Shown one piece after another: positions 25,336 through 34,898 of a DNA stretch of 64,000 nucleotides (positions are counted from its first letter, which is position 1; every line of letters begins with the position of its first letter). A program made the translations under genes and the position numbers. Source of the stretch: JACCTU01 sp963798985 (GTDB taxonomy: Bacteria; Actinomycetota; Thermoleophilia; Gaiellales; Gaiellaceae). The notes under the pieces are model-generated. The model was not told the origin of the DNA and did no database searches. It saw only the letters and a program-made list of their open reading frames with translations. Location of the stretch: positions 372,001 through 436,000 of the forward strand of contig CAWCVL010000007.1 in assembly GCA_963798985.1 (NCBI GenBank). Reading direction: 5' to 3'.

Positions 25336-26481
25336 CGCGTCGCGGGCGCGGGCTCTCGCAGCCGCGGCACGAGCATGACGAGCGTGCAGACGCAGAGCGC
25401 GGAGAGCGTCAGGTAGACGGCGGCGTCGGATGTCGCGCGGGCCGCCGCGCCGCCGAGCGCTGAACCGGCCGCGGCGCCCGGCGCCCACGCGAGGTTGATC
25501 AGCGCGAACCCGTACGCGTAGTCGAGCCCGATCGCCTCGGCACGGTCGGCGAGCATCGACATCGAGGGCGTCCAGAAGCTTCCGAACGCGCACGCCGCGA
25601 GGACGATCGCGGCGGCGAGCAGCCCAGCCTCGGTCGATCCAGGGAAGCGCCGCCGTCGCGACGGCCGAACCGATCAGACCCGCACGGAGCGGGGCGAGGC
25701 GGCCACGCCGGTCGGAGAACCGCCCGATCAGCGGGGAGAGCGCCGCCTCGAAGCTCGCGGCGACGAGCCAGGTCGCGCCGATCGCGAGCGCGCTCAACCC
25801 GAGCACGTCGAGGCGGAGCGGCCCGAGGACGTTCAGCGCGCCGAAGAGGAGCGCGGGGACCAGCACGAACCAGACCGAGGCGACGATGGCCCGGTCGCGG
25901 AGCGCGCCGACGAGCCGGCTGAAGGGCTGCGGGTGCTCGGGCGTGAAGGCGGGTGTCCGCCAGGCCGCGATCGCGAGGACGGTCGCGAGCACAGCCACGC
26001 TCGCGAACGCGGGGCCCGTGCCGGTCACCGACGCGATCCCGCCGAGCACCGGGCCGAACAGCGCTCCGACGATCGCAGCTCCCATCACCGCGCCGATCGT
26101 CTCGCCGCGGCGATCGGCCGGCGCGGCGGCGACGAGCCACGCGAGTGACGCCGTCCACGAGAACGAGCTCGCGACTCCTTGCAGGAACCGCGCGGTGTCG
26201 AGCAGCCAGATCGAGTCGGCGAACCCGAAGGTGGCGGTCGTGACCGCCATCCCCGTCAGGCCCACGAGGACCGTCGGCCGGACGCCGAAGCGCGCCGCCG
26301 AGATCCCGCCGGGGATCCCTCCGACGAGCGCGCCGAGCGCATACGACGCGGCGAGCAGGCCCGCGCCCGCCTTCGAGAGCCCGAGCTCCTCTGCGTACTG
26401 CGGGAGGAGCGGCGTCAGCGCGGCGAAGAACATCGTGTCGACGAAGACGATCGCGCCGACGAGCAGGAGCAGCCTGCGCAC
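25332..26481 (-). CDS. MFS transporter (frameshift)
   Basis: A major facilitator protein of about 383 residues with about 12 spans. It starts MRRLLLLVGAIVFVDTMFFAALTPLLPQYAEELGLSKAGAGLL, typical of the multidrug/Bcr-like branch. The loop motif is GGISAARFGVRPTVLVGLTG and the second-half copy is GRFSDRRGRLAPL. One frameshift near 25640 separates the last 100 residues (LLAAAIVLAACAFGSFWTPSM... to LREPAPATR). The start is GTG. Its stop overlaps the opposing Ig-like gene's stop (shared CTAG). The substrate is unknown. It starts 4 bases after the enoyl-CoA hydratase stop, so the two are probably one transcript. Confidence 0.82.
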
Positions 26482-26484
26482 GCG

Positions 26485-27223
26485 CTACCAGCTCGGCTTG
26501 CGCTTGTCCAAGAACGCGCGGAGGCCTTCCTGACCCTCCTCGCTGGTCCGGCGCTCGGCGATGCGGCGCTCGGTCGCGAGACCGTCCGGCCGATCGAGCA
26601 CGAGCCGCTTCGCGTGGCGTGCCGCCTCCGGGCCGGCGCTGAGGAGCTCGTCCACGAGCTGCTCGACCACGGGGTCGGGATCGTCGGCGACCTCGTGCAC
26701 GAGCCCGATGCGAAGCGCGGTGTCGGCGTCGAAGCGCTCGCCGGTGACGAAGTAGCGCCGCGCCGCGCTCGGCCCGATCTTCGCGAGCGCGAACGGCGAG
26801 ATGACCGACGGGACGATGCCCGAGCTTCACCTCGGAGAACGCGAACTCCGTTTCCTCGGCCGCGACCGCGATGTCCGCGCACGCGACGAGGCCGGCGCCG
26901 CCGCCGAGCGCGTGGCCGTGCACGCGGACGACCACCGGCGCCGGGCACTCGTCGATCGTCTCGAGCATCAGCCGAAGCCGGCGGGCGTCCTGGACGTTCT
27001 CCTCGTAGCTCAGCTCCGCGGACGAGCGCATCCACTCGACGTCCGCTCCGGCGCAGAAGCTCTCGCCCTCGCCCGCGAGCACGACCGCGCGCGCGTCGCC
27101 GACGTCGGAGAACGCTTCGCGCAGCTCGGCGATCAGGGCGGCGTCGAAGGCGTTCCGGCTGCCCGGCCGGGCGAGCGTCACGCGCAGGACGGGCCCGTCT
27201 CTCTCGATGCGGAGTGCGGTCAC
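26485..27223 (-). CDS. Enoyl-CoA hydratase/isomerase family protein (frameshift)
   Basis: A crotonase-fold protein of about 245 residues. RNAFDAALIAELREAF, VVLAGEGESFCAGADVEWM (oxyanion loop), VHGHALGGGAGLVACADIAVAAEETEFAFSEVKLG and the C-terminal AARHAKRLV are standard. The EFAFSEVKLGIVPSVISPF pattern resembles methylglutaconyl-CoA hydratases (AtuE/LiuC), which would fit leucine breakdown with the MCC beta subunit nearby. A single extra G near 26822 shifts the frame in LGIVPSVIS. The GTG start is at 27223. The exact substrate is inferred only. Confidence 0.85.
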
Positions 27224-27247
27224 GGCCGCGAAGCGTAGATTGCCCGC

Positions 27248-28083
27248 GTGCTGAGGGGTGCGATCGCCGCCGCGCTGACGCCGCTCCGCGAGGGCGGATC
27301 GCGGCTGGACGAGGACGCCTTCGGGCCCTACTGCGACTTCCTGCGCGGCCTGGACGGCGTGCTCGCCCTCGGAACGACCGGCGAGGGGATCCTCCTCACG
27401 CCGGCGGAGCGCAAGCGCGTGACCGAGCTCTTCCTCGCCGGAGGCCTGAAGGTGATCGCCCACTGCGGCGCCCAGTCGACCGCGGCGACGGTCGAGCTCG
27501 CGGAGCACGCAGCGGCGGCCGGCGTGGACGGGGTCGCGGTGATCGCGCCGCCCTACTTCCCGCTCGACGATCGGGCGCTGCTCGCGCACTTCGCCGCGGC
27601 CGCCGCACGCCTGCTCGCCGACGCCGTTCTACGTCTACGAGTTCGCGCGCGCGAGCGGGTACGCGGTTCCGCTCGAGGTGCTCGCGCGCTTGCGCGAGCT
27701 CGCCCCGAACCTGGCCGGGCTCAAGGTCTCCGACGCGCCGTGGGCGGCGTTCGCGCCGTACCTCGTCGAGGGTCTCGACGTCTTCGTCGGCCCGGAGGCG
27801 CTGATCGCGCAGGGCATGCGCGCGTCGGCGGTCGGTGCCGTGTCCGCGCTCGCGTCGGCGTTTCCCGAGCGCGTGGCGGCCGCCGTCCGCGACCCGGACG
27901 GCGAAGAGGCCGACGGCGATCGGCGAGCTCCGCGCCGCAGTCGAGCGCTTTCCGCGTCACGCGGCGCTCAAGCGGATCGTCGCGCGCCGCGGCGTCCCGA
28001 TCCGAGAGGACGTGCGCGCGCCGCTCCGCGGCCTGACCGACGACGAGCGGACGGAGCTCGACCGGTGGCTCGAGTCGTCATAG
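27248..28083 (+). CDS. DapA/NanA-family class I aldolase (two frameshifts)
   Basis: About 278 residues of the dihydrodipicolinate synthase/N-acetylneuraminate lyase family. It has LALGTTGEGILLTPAER (Thr-Thr of the active site), PPYFPLDDRALL, the tyrosine in PFYVYEF and the Schiff-base lysine in LAGLKVSD. Frameshifts near 27610 and near 27898 break the text, each fixed by one base. The gene overlaps the FAD oxidoreductase downstream, which suggests a linked pathway such as catabolism of a 2-oxo acid, hydroxyproline-like or sugar-acid compound rather than lysine synthesis. The GTG start at 27248 is divergent from the enoyl-CoA hydratase. Confidence 0.78.
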
Positions 28084-29115
28084 CCGGCGCTGGTGCGATC
28101 GGCGCGTCGATCGCGTACCACCTCGCGCGCCGCGGTGCGCGCGACGTCGTGCTCGCCGACGTCGCGGAGGTCGCGTCCGGCTCCACCGCCAAGGCGATGG
28201 GCGGCGTGCGGCAGCAGTTCTCGACCGCGGCGGAAGTGCGCCTCGCGCAGGAGTCGATCCGGTTCTTCGAGGAGCTCGGGACGCCGTTCTTCGACCAGGT
28301 CGGTTACGTCTTCCTCGCGACGACCGAGGCGGGGCTCGCCGCGCTCGAGGAGCGACGCGAGCTGCAGGCGTCGCTCGGCGTTCCGGTGGAGCGCGTCGAC
28401 GCGGCGCGCATCGGCGGGCTGCGCGCCGACGACGTGCTCGGCGCGGTCGCGTGCTGGAGCGACGGCTGCGCAGACCCTGCGGCGGTCACACGTGAGCTCG
28501 TGCGACGCTCGGTCGAGCTCGGCGTGGAGCTGCGGGAGCGTACCGACGCCTTGGCCCTTGAAGGCGACACGCTCGTGATTGCGTGCGGGCCGCGCTCCGC
28601 CGACGTCGCCGGCGCCCGCGGGGTCGAGCTACCCGTCCGCCCGCTCTGCCGGCAGCTCCTCCTGACCGGCCCGCTCGAGCTCTCCGCCGACCTGCCGATG
28701 GTCGTCGAAGCGGAGACTGGCTTCCACTTCCGACGCCGCGGCGACCGGCTCGTGCTCGCGATGACCGACGCGGAGGCACGCTGGGGGTTCGACGAGATCG
28801 TGGACGAGTCGGTGTTCGACGATCGCCTCGAGCGGCTCGCGCATCGCTACCCGTCGGCTGCGCGGCACGACGATCGACGACGCGTGGGCAGGTCTCTACG
28901 ACATGACCCCGGACGCGCACCCGATCATCGGCTGGGTCGCGGATGGCGTCTACGCCGCGTGCGGCTTCTCGGGCCACGGCTTCATGCAGAGCCCGGCAGT
29001 GGGGGAGGCCGCCGCAGCCGAGCTCCTCGGCGACGAGCCGCCCTTCGACCTCTCGCCGTACCGTCTCGAGCGGTTCGAGGGCGACGCGGGCTTTCCGGAG
29101 ACGCTCGTCCTCTAG
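28065..29115 (+). CDS. FAD-dependent oxidoreductase (DadA/glycine oxidase-like; frameshift)
   Basis: About 350 residues of the DAO family. The FAD fold is VVIAGAGAIGASIAYHLARRGARDVVLAD, followed by ASGSTAKAMGGVRQQFSTAAEVRLAQES as in sarcosine/proline/glycine oxidases. A second FAD contact is TLVIACGPRSADVAG, and the C-terminal part contains MTPDAHPIIGWV and GFSGHGFMQSPAVGEAAAELL. A single base near 28862 shifts the frame before GTTIDDAWAGLYDMTPD. GTG 28065 lies inside the aldolase gene, so the two are translationally linked. It likely oxidises an amino or imino acid whose keto product feeds the aldolase. Confidence 0.82.
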
Positions 29116-29118
29116 CCG

Positions 29119-29448
29119 CTACTCGAACGCGAGGCCGAGCCGCGAGAGGTTCTCGTCCTGGAAGCGTCCTTCGGCCGTCGCCTCGAGGTCGAAGACCTCG
29201 ACCACGTCGGGGTCCTTGCCGATCAGCTCGCGGGCGCGCGAGGGCAGCTCCTGCTCCGCCGCCTCCGCCGACTCCCAGAAGTAGACCGCGCCCCAGCGAT
29301 CCGTCGCCGGGTCGGAGATCCACGCCTTGAACCGCAGCCCGTCCACGCTTTCCCATGCGTCGACCGACTCGTCGCGCAGGTAGCGCCGGAGCTCTTCGAT
29401 CGTCGTCATGGAGTCCGCGAGGTTCCAGAGGACGAAGCGGACGATCAC
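29119..29448 (-). CDS. YdhR-like putative monooxygenase / dimeric alpha-beta barrel protein
   Basis: A 109-residue protein. The start VIVRFVLWNLADSMTTIEELRRYL, the middle VDGLRFKAWISDPATDRWGAVYFWESAEAAEQ and the end VVEVFDLEAT match the ferredoxin-like alpha-beta barrel of the YdhR/antibiotic-biosynthesis-monooxygenase group. These act as small cofactor-free oxygenases or stress proteins; the substrate is unknown. The GTG start overlaps the stop of the 53-residue gene upstream (GTGA). It ends just after the opposing FAD gene. Confidence 0.7.
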   Translation of the reverse strand: MIVRFVLWNLADSMTTIEELRRYLRDESVDAWESVDGLRFKAWISDPATDRWGAVYFWESAEAAEQELPSRARELIGKDPDVVEVFDLEATAEGRFQDENLSRLGLAFE

Positions 29449-29606
29449 TGCTCGAAGAAGCGCTCGTGGTACGGCAGCTTCTCGAGCAGGTCCTTCAGCT
29501 GTCGCAGGATGTCGGCCTCGTCGTGGCCGAAGTCGTCGAGGTACGAGTGAAGTGCGCTGCGGACGAGCTTCAGCTCGTCGTCGTCGAGCTCGATCGTGTG
29601 TTGCAC
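29445..29606 (-). CDS. Small acidic helical protein
   Basis: A 53-residue product (VQHTIELDDDELKLVRSALH...ILRQLKDLLEKLPYHERFFEQ). It has a short beta strand and two amphipathic helices rich in Asp/Leu. The beginning IELDDDELKLVRSALHSYL is common in short actinobacterial proteins without known function. The GTG start is 30 bases after the carboxyltransferase stop. Its stop overlaps the start of the YdhR-like gene by GTGA, which makes it very probably translated. Confidence 0.6.
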   Translation of the reverse strand: MQHTIELDDDELKLVRSALHSYLDDFGHDEADILRQLKDLLEKLPYHERFFEQ

Positions 29607-29636
29607 GAGGCTGCTCCTCTCGGTTCGTAAGCCCGT

Positions 29637-31199
29637 CTACATCCGGAAGATGCCGAACGTCGTCTCCGGGATCGGCGCGTTGAGCGCGGCCGAGAGCCCG
29701 AGCGCCAAGACCCGACGAGTATCGAGCGGATCGATGATCCCGTCGTCCCAGAGGCGCGCGGTCGAGTAGTACGCGTTCCCCTCGCGCTCGTACTTCTCGC
29801 GGATCTCGTCGGCGTCGGCGTCTCCCACCATCGTCAGCACCGTTGCCGCCTGCTCGCCGCCCATCACGGAGATGCGTGCGTTCGGCCACATCCAGAGCTG
29901 ACGCGGCTCGAATGCGCGCCCGCACATCGCGTAGTTCCCGGCGCCGAACGAGCCGCCGATCACGACCGTGAACTTCGGTACCTGCGCGTTCGCGACCGCC
30001 ATCACCATCTTCGCGCCGTCGCGTGCGATCCCGCCCTCCTCGTACTCCTTGCCGACCATGAAGCCGGTGATGTTCTGGAGAAAGACGAGCGGCACGCGCC
30101 GCTTCGCGCAGAGCTCGATGAAGTGCGCGCCTTTCTGTGCAGACTCGGCGAAGAGAACGCCGTTGTTCGCGATGATCCCGACCGGGAAGCCCTCGATCCG
30201 CGCGAACCCGCAGACGAGCGTCTCGCCGTAGAGCTCCTTGAACTCGGCGAAGCGCGACCCGTCGACGATGCGCGCGATGATCGCGCGCGGATCGACCTGC
30301 GTTCGGTGGTCGTCGGGGATCAGCCCGTAGAGCTCCTGCACGTTCGCCGCCGGCGGCTCGGGCTCCGCGACGTCCCACGGCGGCACGGGTTTCGCCGTGT
30401 GCAGGTTCCGCACGATCTGCCGGACGAGCGCGAGCGCGTGCTCGTCGCTCGTTGCGTAGTGGTCGGCCACACCCGAGCGGCGTGCGTGCACGTCGGCGCC
30501 GCCGAGCTCCTCGGCCGTGACATCTTGTCCGGTCGCCGCCTTCACCAACGGCGGCCCGCCGATGAAGATCGTGCCCGTGCCGCGCACGATGATCGTCTCG
30601 TCACTCATCGCGGGCACGTATGCACCGCCGGCGGTGCACGAGCCCATCACCGAGGCGATCTGCGGGATCCCCGCGGCCGAGAGGTTCGCCTGGTTGAAGA
30701 AGATCCGCCCGAAGTGGTCGCGATCCGGGAACACCTCGTCCTGCAGCGGCAGGAACGCCCCGCCGGAGTCGACGAGATAGATGCAGGGCAGCCGGTTCTG
30801 CGCGGCGACCTCCTGGGCGCGCAGGTGCTTCTTGACGGTCAGCGGGAAGTAGGAGCCGCCCTTCACCGTCGCGTCGTTCGCGACGACCACGCAGTCGCGG
30901 CCCTCGATCACGCCGATCCCCGTGACGATCCCGGCGCTCGGCGCCTGGCCGTCGTACAGCTCCCAGGCGGCGAGCGCGTTCAACTCGAGGAACGCCGTGT
31001 CGGGATCGAGGAGCCGGTCGATGCGCTCGCGCGCGGTCAGCTTGCCGCGGGAGCGATGACGCTCGACCGCTTTCTCGCCGCCGCCCTGTGCGAACTGGGC
31101 CGTCCGTTCGCGCAACTCGGCGACGAGCTCGACCATCCGTGCTCGACGCCGGTCGAAGTCAGACGATTCACGCTCGACCTGCGAGCTCAGCACCGCCAT
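29637..31199 (-). CDS. Acyl-CoA carboxylase beta subunit (methylcrotonyl-CoA carboxylase type)
   Basis: A 520-residue carboxyltransferase. GSYFPLTVKKHLRAQEVA, LVDSGGAFLPLQ, IFFNQANLSAAGIPQIASVMGSCTAGGAYVPAMSDE and ELGGADVHARRSGVADHYA are strongly like MccB. The C-terminal half has VFLQNITGFMVGKEYE, the oxyanion loop SFGAGNYAMCGRAF and ISVMGGEQAATVL. It would carboxylate 3-methylcrotonyl-CoA in leucine degradation using carboxybiotin from an alpha subunit, for which the gene at 15.3-16.9 kb is a candidate. ATG 31199 (MAVLSSQVERES) is chosen because the upstream extension is not conserved. The frame is intact. Confidence 0.9.
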   Translation of the reverse strand: MAVLSSQVERESSDFDRRRARMVELVAELRERTAQFAQGGGEKAVERHRSRGKLTARERIDRLLDPDTAFLELNALAAWELYDGQAPSAGIVTGIGVIEGRDCVVVANDATVKGGSYFPLTVKKHLRAQEVAAQNRLPCIYLVDSGGAFLPLQDEVFPDRDHFGRIFFNQANLSAAGIPQIASVMGSCTAGGAYVPAMSDETIIVRGTGTIFIGGPPLVKAATGQDVTAEELGGADVHARRSGVADHYATSDEHALALVRQIVRNLHTAKPVPPWDVAEPEPPAANVQELYGLIPDDHRTQVDPRAIIARIVDGSRFAEFKELYGETLVCGFARIEGFPVGIIANNGVLFAESAQKGAHFIELCAKRRVPLVFLQNITGFMVGKEYEEGGIARDGAKMVMAVANAQVPKFTVVIGGSFGAGNYAMCGRAFEPRQLWMWPNARISVMGGEQAATVLTMVGDADADEIREKYEREGNAYYSTARLWDDGIIDPLDTRRVLALGLSAALNAPIPETTFGIFRM

Positions 31200-31210
31200 C
31201 GCCGTTGAGC

Positions 31211-32534
31211 CTAGCGGGCGCTTCGGGCGAACACGGCCGTGGCCTTGGCGCCGCCCGAGCCGACCTGGACGGTGCAGGCAGGGCGACTCCCGCGGCACGC
31301 GCCGCTCCAGCGCAGGAACCGCCAGCCGCGAGCGGGCCTGGCGCGGAGCGCGACCCGCGAACCCTCGACGAGCTGCGTCGAGCACGAACGTGTGCAGCGC
31401 ACGTCCGAGGCGGTGACCGTGCCGCGTCCCGTGATCTGGAGCGCGAGCCGCCGGAGCGGGCGGAAGACAGCGCCCGCCTCCGTGTTCGCGCCGAGATCGA
31501 CGAAGCAGGTCGAGTCAGACGTCCCAGTGCACGCGCCGGTCCACGAGCCGAAACCGAAACCGGGCAGCGCGTCTGCGACCAGCTCGATCTCCGTCCCGGC
31601 GTCCCACTCGGTTGTGCAGGAGCCGTCGCACTCCTGCCCGTTGGCGCCGCTCGTCACGAACCCGGAGCCCGCCACGCTCAGGCTCAGTTGCACCTGGCTG
31701 TCCGCATGCAGGAGCCAGCGCGAGTCCTGGATGTCGAACCAGGTTCCGCCGTGCGCGTAGTAGTCGTCGTGGTTGACGTCCAGGATCGCGCCGTCGAGCG
31801 GGCCGCCGCGGTAGAAGGTCGAGAGAACGTCGACGGGGCTGTCGCAGGGGTGCCCGTCGTCGCCGAAACAGGGGTGGGGGGCTCCGGGCGGGAGAGCGCC
31901 GAGCGCGTGCAGCAGCTCATGGGCGCCGACGTACGCGACCCCGCCGCCGTCGCCGATCGTCAGGTCGCAGTCCGAGCGGAGGTACACGATCCCGTACGAG
32001 AACGGCCCGCCGGACTCGAGCCCGCCTGCGCCGGCCCCGCACACCCTGCCGTCTCCGACGACGCCGTCGTAGAAGACGAGGTACTTCTTGTCGGAAGCCG
32101 CGAACACGTACGGAGCCGATGCCAGCTGCGTCGCGATGCGCTGGAACCGATCGAGCGCCGGGAGGTACACCGAGGTCGGGTCGGGAAGCCGCACGAAGCT
32201 GAGGTCGAGGTTTCCGAAGCGGCTCTCGCAGCCCGGGAACTCGAACAGGTCGAACCGCGGCGCGTGCGTCGAGTCTTCACGGCGCCACCAGGCGTCGATC
32301 GCCGCGACGTCGGTCGCGATCAGCCGAGGCGAGCTCGGCGAAGCGCTCCGGCCCGTCGGCCGGGACGGCGTAGATGACGTGGATCTGCTCGCCGCCCATG
32401 CGGTCGTGGACGCGGTCCGACTGGGCGACGTCGTTCCCGCACCAGCGCAGCGGCGTGATCGCCGCCGGCGCCGTCGGCACGAGGAGGAGTGCAGCGACCG
32501 CGACGGCCGCGCCAAGAAGGACGCGCACCGCCAC
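31211..32534 (-). CDS. Secreted HExxH protein with InlB-type beta repeats (frameshift)
   Basis: About 440 residues. A signal peptide (MAVRVLLGAAVAVAALLLVPTAPAA) is followed by a domain with VAYVGAHELLHALGALPPG, where HELLH is a zinc-metalloprotease-like HExxH. Later His/Asp-rich stretches (DVNHDDYYAHGG) could give the third ligand. The C-terminal ~130 residues hold two copies of a repeat with GSGFVTS/GRGTVTA, paired Cys, VALRARP.GW.F..W.GAC, as in divergent InlB B-repeats. A frameshift near 32330 separates the signal region from the rest. The role is probably extracellular; peptidase activity is not shown by sequence alone. Confidence 0.6.
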
Positions 32535-32564
32535 AGCCTGCCAGACGTTCGTGAGAATGGCCCC

Positions 32565-33249
32565 ATGGCCGAGATCGACCGGCTCTACGAGCTACCGCTG
32601 GAGGAGTTCACCGCGGCGCGGAACGAGCTCGCGAAGCAGCTCGGCGACGCGTCGATCAAGCAGCTGAAGAAGCCGACGGTCCCCGCCTGGGCGGTGAACC
32701 AGCTCGCGCGCAAGCGCGAGGTCGACGTCCGCCGTCTGCTCCGCGCGGGAGAGCAGCTCGAGCAGGCGCAGAAGGACGCCGTCGAAGGAGGCGACCAGCA
32801 GGCGTTCGTGCGTGCGCGAGACGCAGAGCGCGATGCGCTTCGCCGCCTGCGCTCCCAGGCCGCCGACGTCCTCCGAGCCGGCTGGTCATCCTGCGACGGA
32901 CGCGACGCTCGAGCGCGTCGCGAAGACGCTCCACGCGGGCTCCGCGACGGAGCAGGGCAGGTCGCTCCTGCGGGAGGGACGCCTGGCCGAGGAGCTGGAA
33001 CCGGAAGGCTTCGGCGTCCTGGCGGGCGTGAAGCCTGCAGCCCCTCGCCCCGCGAAGAAGAAGGCACCGGACGAGAGCCGTGCGCGAAAGGCGCGCGCAG
33101 ATGCCGACGCGGCGAGCAGCGACGCCGATGCGGCAGCCGTGCGGGTGCACGACGCGGAACGCGCGCTCGACGGCCTCCGCCGCGCCGCTGAGCGTGCGGC
33201 CGCGAAGGCCGAGCGGCTTCGCGCGAAAGCCGAGGAGCTCGAGCAGTAG
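32565..33249 (+). CDS. Hypothetical actinobacterial alpha-helical protein (frameshift)
   Basis: About 228 residues. The N-terminal part (IDRLYELPLEEFTAARNELAKQLG...IKQLKKPTVPAWAVNQLARKREVDVRRLLRAGEQL) is a pattern I recognise from conserved actinobacterial proteins of unknown function. The C-terminal ~90 residues are an Ala/Arg/Glu-rich coiled coil. A frameshift near 32874 joins the two parts (ADVL to EPAGHPATDATLERVAKTL). It is divergent from the secreted HExxH gene. No enzymatic motif is seen. Confidence 0.65.
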
Positions 33250-33274
33250 GAACCCCTCCGCGGCGCAAGAGAAA

Positions 33275-33296
33275 GGCCCGGCAGAAGGTCCGGGCC
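33275..33296 (+). terminator. GC-rich stem-loop terminator
   Basis: GGCCCGG and CCGGGCC are separated by 8 bases, 26 bases after the stop of the preceding gene and before the hydrolase-cyclase gene. There is no T-run, as is common in GC-rich actinobacteria. Confidence 0.5.
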
Positions 33297-33371
33297 AGGC
33301 CTCTTCCGCGAACTACGCCGCAGAGGGGAGCCGGGCCATGCTAGCGCGCGCGGCGGCCCAATCGGGCGAGA

Positions 33372-34756
33372 ATGGACCTCGTGGAGCGCGTTCCGGAAAC
33401 CCAGTACGCCCGCAGCGGAGACGTCAACATCGCCTACCAGGTCGTCGGCGACGGACCGTTCGACCTCATCTTCGTGCCGGGCTACGTCACGCACCTGGAA
33501 CTGGCGTGGAAGCTGCCGACCCTCGTGCCGTTGCTGGAAGAGATGGCCGCCTTCTCGCGGCTGATCAAGTTCGACAAGCGCGGCACCGGGATGTCCGACC
33601 CGGTCAGCGGTGCACCGACGCTCGAAACGCGCATGGACGACGTCCGCGCGGTGATGGACGCCGTCGGCTCCCGCCGCGCCGCGCTCTTCGGCCTCTCAGA
33701 GGGCGCATCAATGAGCCTGCTCTTCGCGGCCACGTATCCCGAGCGGACGGCCGCGCTCGTTCTGCGCAGCGCGTTTGCACGGACGCTGTGGGCGCCGGAC
33801 TATCCGTGGGGTCGCACCGAGGACGACTACGAGCGCGAGATCGAGCGCGAGCTGCGTATCTACGGCCGACGCGATCATGCGTTGGCGACGGTGCGATCGC
33901 TGGGGCGGTTCGAGGAAGACACCCTCGAAGGGTTCATCGACTACCTCCGCTACAGCGCCAGCCCCGGAATGCTCGAGGCGCTCCTCCGGATGAACAAGGA
34001 GATCGACATCAGGGACGTGCTGCCGGTCGTGCGCGTGCCGACGCTGGTCATCCACGGCGCCGACGACGAGATCGTGCCGCCCGAAGCCGCTCGCTACCTA
34101 GCCGGTCGAATTCCGGGAGCGCGACTCGTCGAGCTCCCAGGCGTCGGGCATCTCGCGCTCGGTGGGGGGCCTCGGATCGCATCGGTGTCGAGACGAGCCG
34201 GTTCCTGACGGACGTCTGGGAATCCGGGGGCTGGGACGAGGTCGAGTCGGATCGCATGCTCGCAACGGTGCTGTTCACCGACATCGTCGATTCGACCGGG
34301 AAGGCACTTGAGCTCGGCGATCGCGCGTGGCGCGAGCTCCTGGAGCGTCATCACGCGATCGTCCGGCGCGAGCTGATGCGATTCCGTGGGCGCGAGATCG
34401 ATACCGCCGGCGACGGGTTCTTCGCCGCCTTCGATGGGCCCGCACGCGCGATTCGCTGCGCTTGCTCCCTCGTCGACCGTGTGCAAGAAGACCTCGGCAT
34501 CGACATCCGGGCGGGGCTGCACACGGGCGAGTGCGAGATCGCAGACGGCAAGATCGCGGGAATCGCCGTGCACACGGGGGCTCGCGTGACGGCGAACGCA
34601 CAGGGCGGCGAGGTCGTGGTGTCGAGCACCGTCAAGGATCTCGTCGCGGGCTCCGGGATCGACTTCGAGGACCGAGGCGTCCACGAGTTGAAGGGGATCC
34701 CCGGCGAGTGGCGGTTGTTCGGCGTCGAGCGCGGACCCAGCTGGCCTCACCAGTAG
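33372..34756 (+). CDS. Alpha/beta-hydrolase fused to class III adenylate/guanylate cyclase (frameshift)
   Basis: About 461 residues. Residues 1-~265 are an alpha/beta hydrolase (YQVVGDGPFDLIFVPGY, FDKRGTGMSDPV, nucleophile elbow GLSEGASMS, VPTLVIHGADDEIVPPE). Residues ~285-455 are a class III cyclase (ATVLFTDIVDSTGKA with the metal Asp, EIDTAGDGFFAAFDGP with the second Asp, RAGLHTGECEI, GIAVHTGARV). One base near 34165 shifts the frame between the domains. The hydrolase probably acts as a ligand sensor that controls cyclic-nucleotide synthesis. The neighbouring transporter with a cyclic-nucleotide-binding tail is a plausible receiver. Confidence 0.85.
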
Positions 34757-34768
34757 GTGCCGACCACC

Positions 34769-34791
34769 GAGGCGCCCTGCGTGGGCGCCTC
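34769..34791 (+). terminator. Stem-loop terminator after the hydrolase-cyclase gene
   Basis: A perfect 9-bp stem, GAGGCGCCC with GGGCGCCTC around TGCGT, 12 bases after the stop, followed by TCGTTCC. Probably an intrinsic terminator. Confidence 0.65.
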
Positions 34792-34898
34792 TCGTTCCGC
34801 TTTCGCGGCCGCTGTCCTGCAGCGGCCGACGCGAATCAGCTGCTCGGCGTTGGCTTTCGCGCTTGCTCCGCGCTCGGCAAAGGACTTCAATCGTGCGG

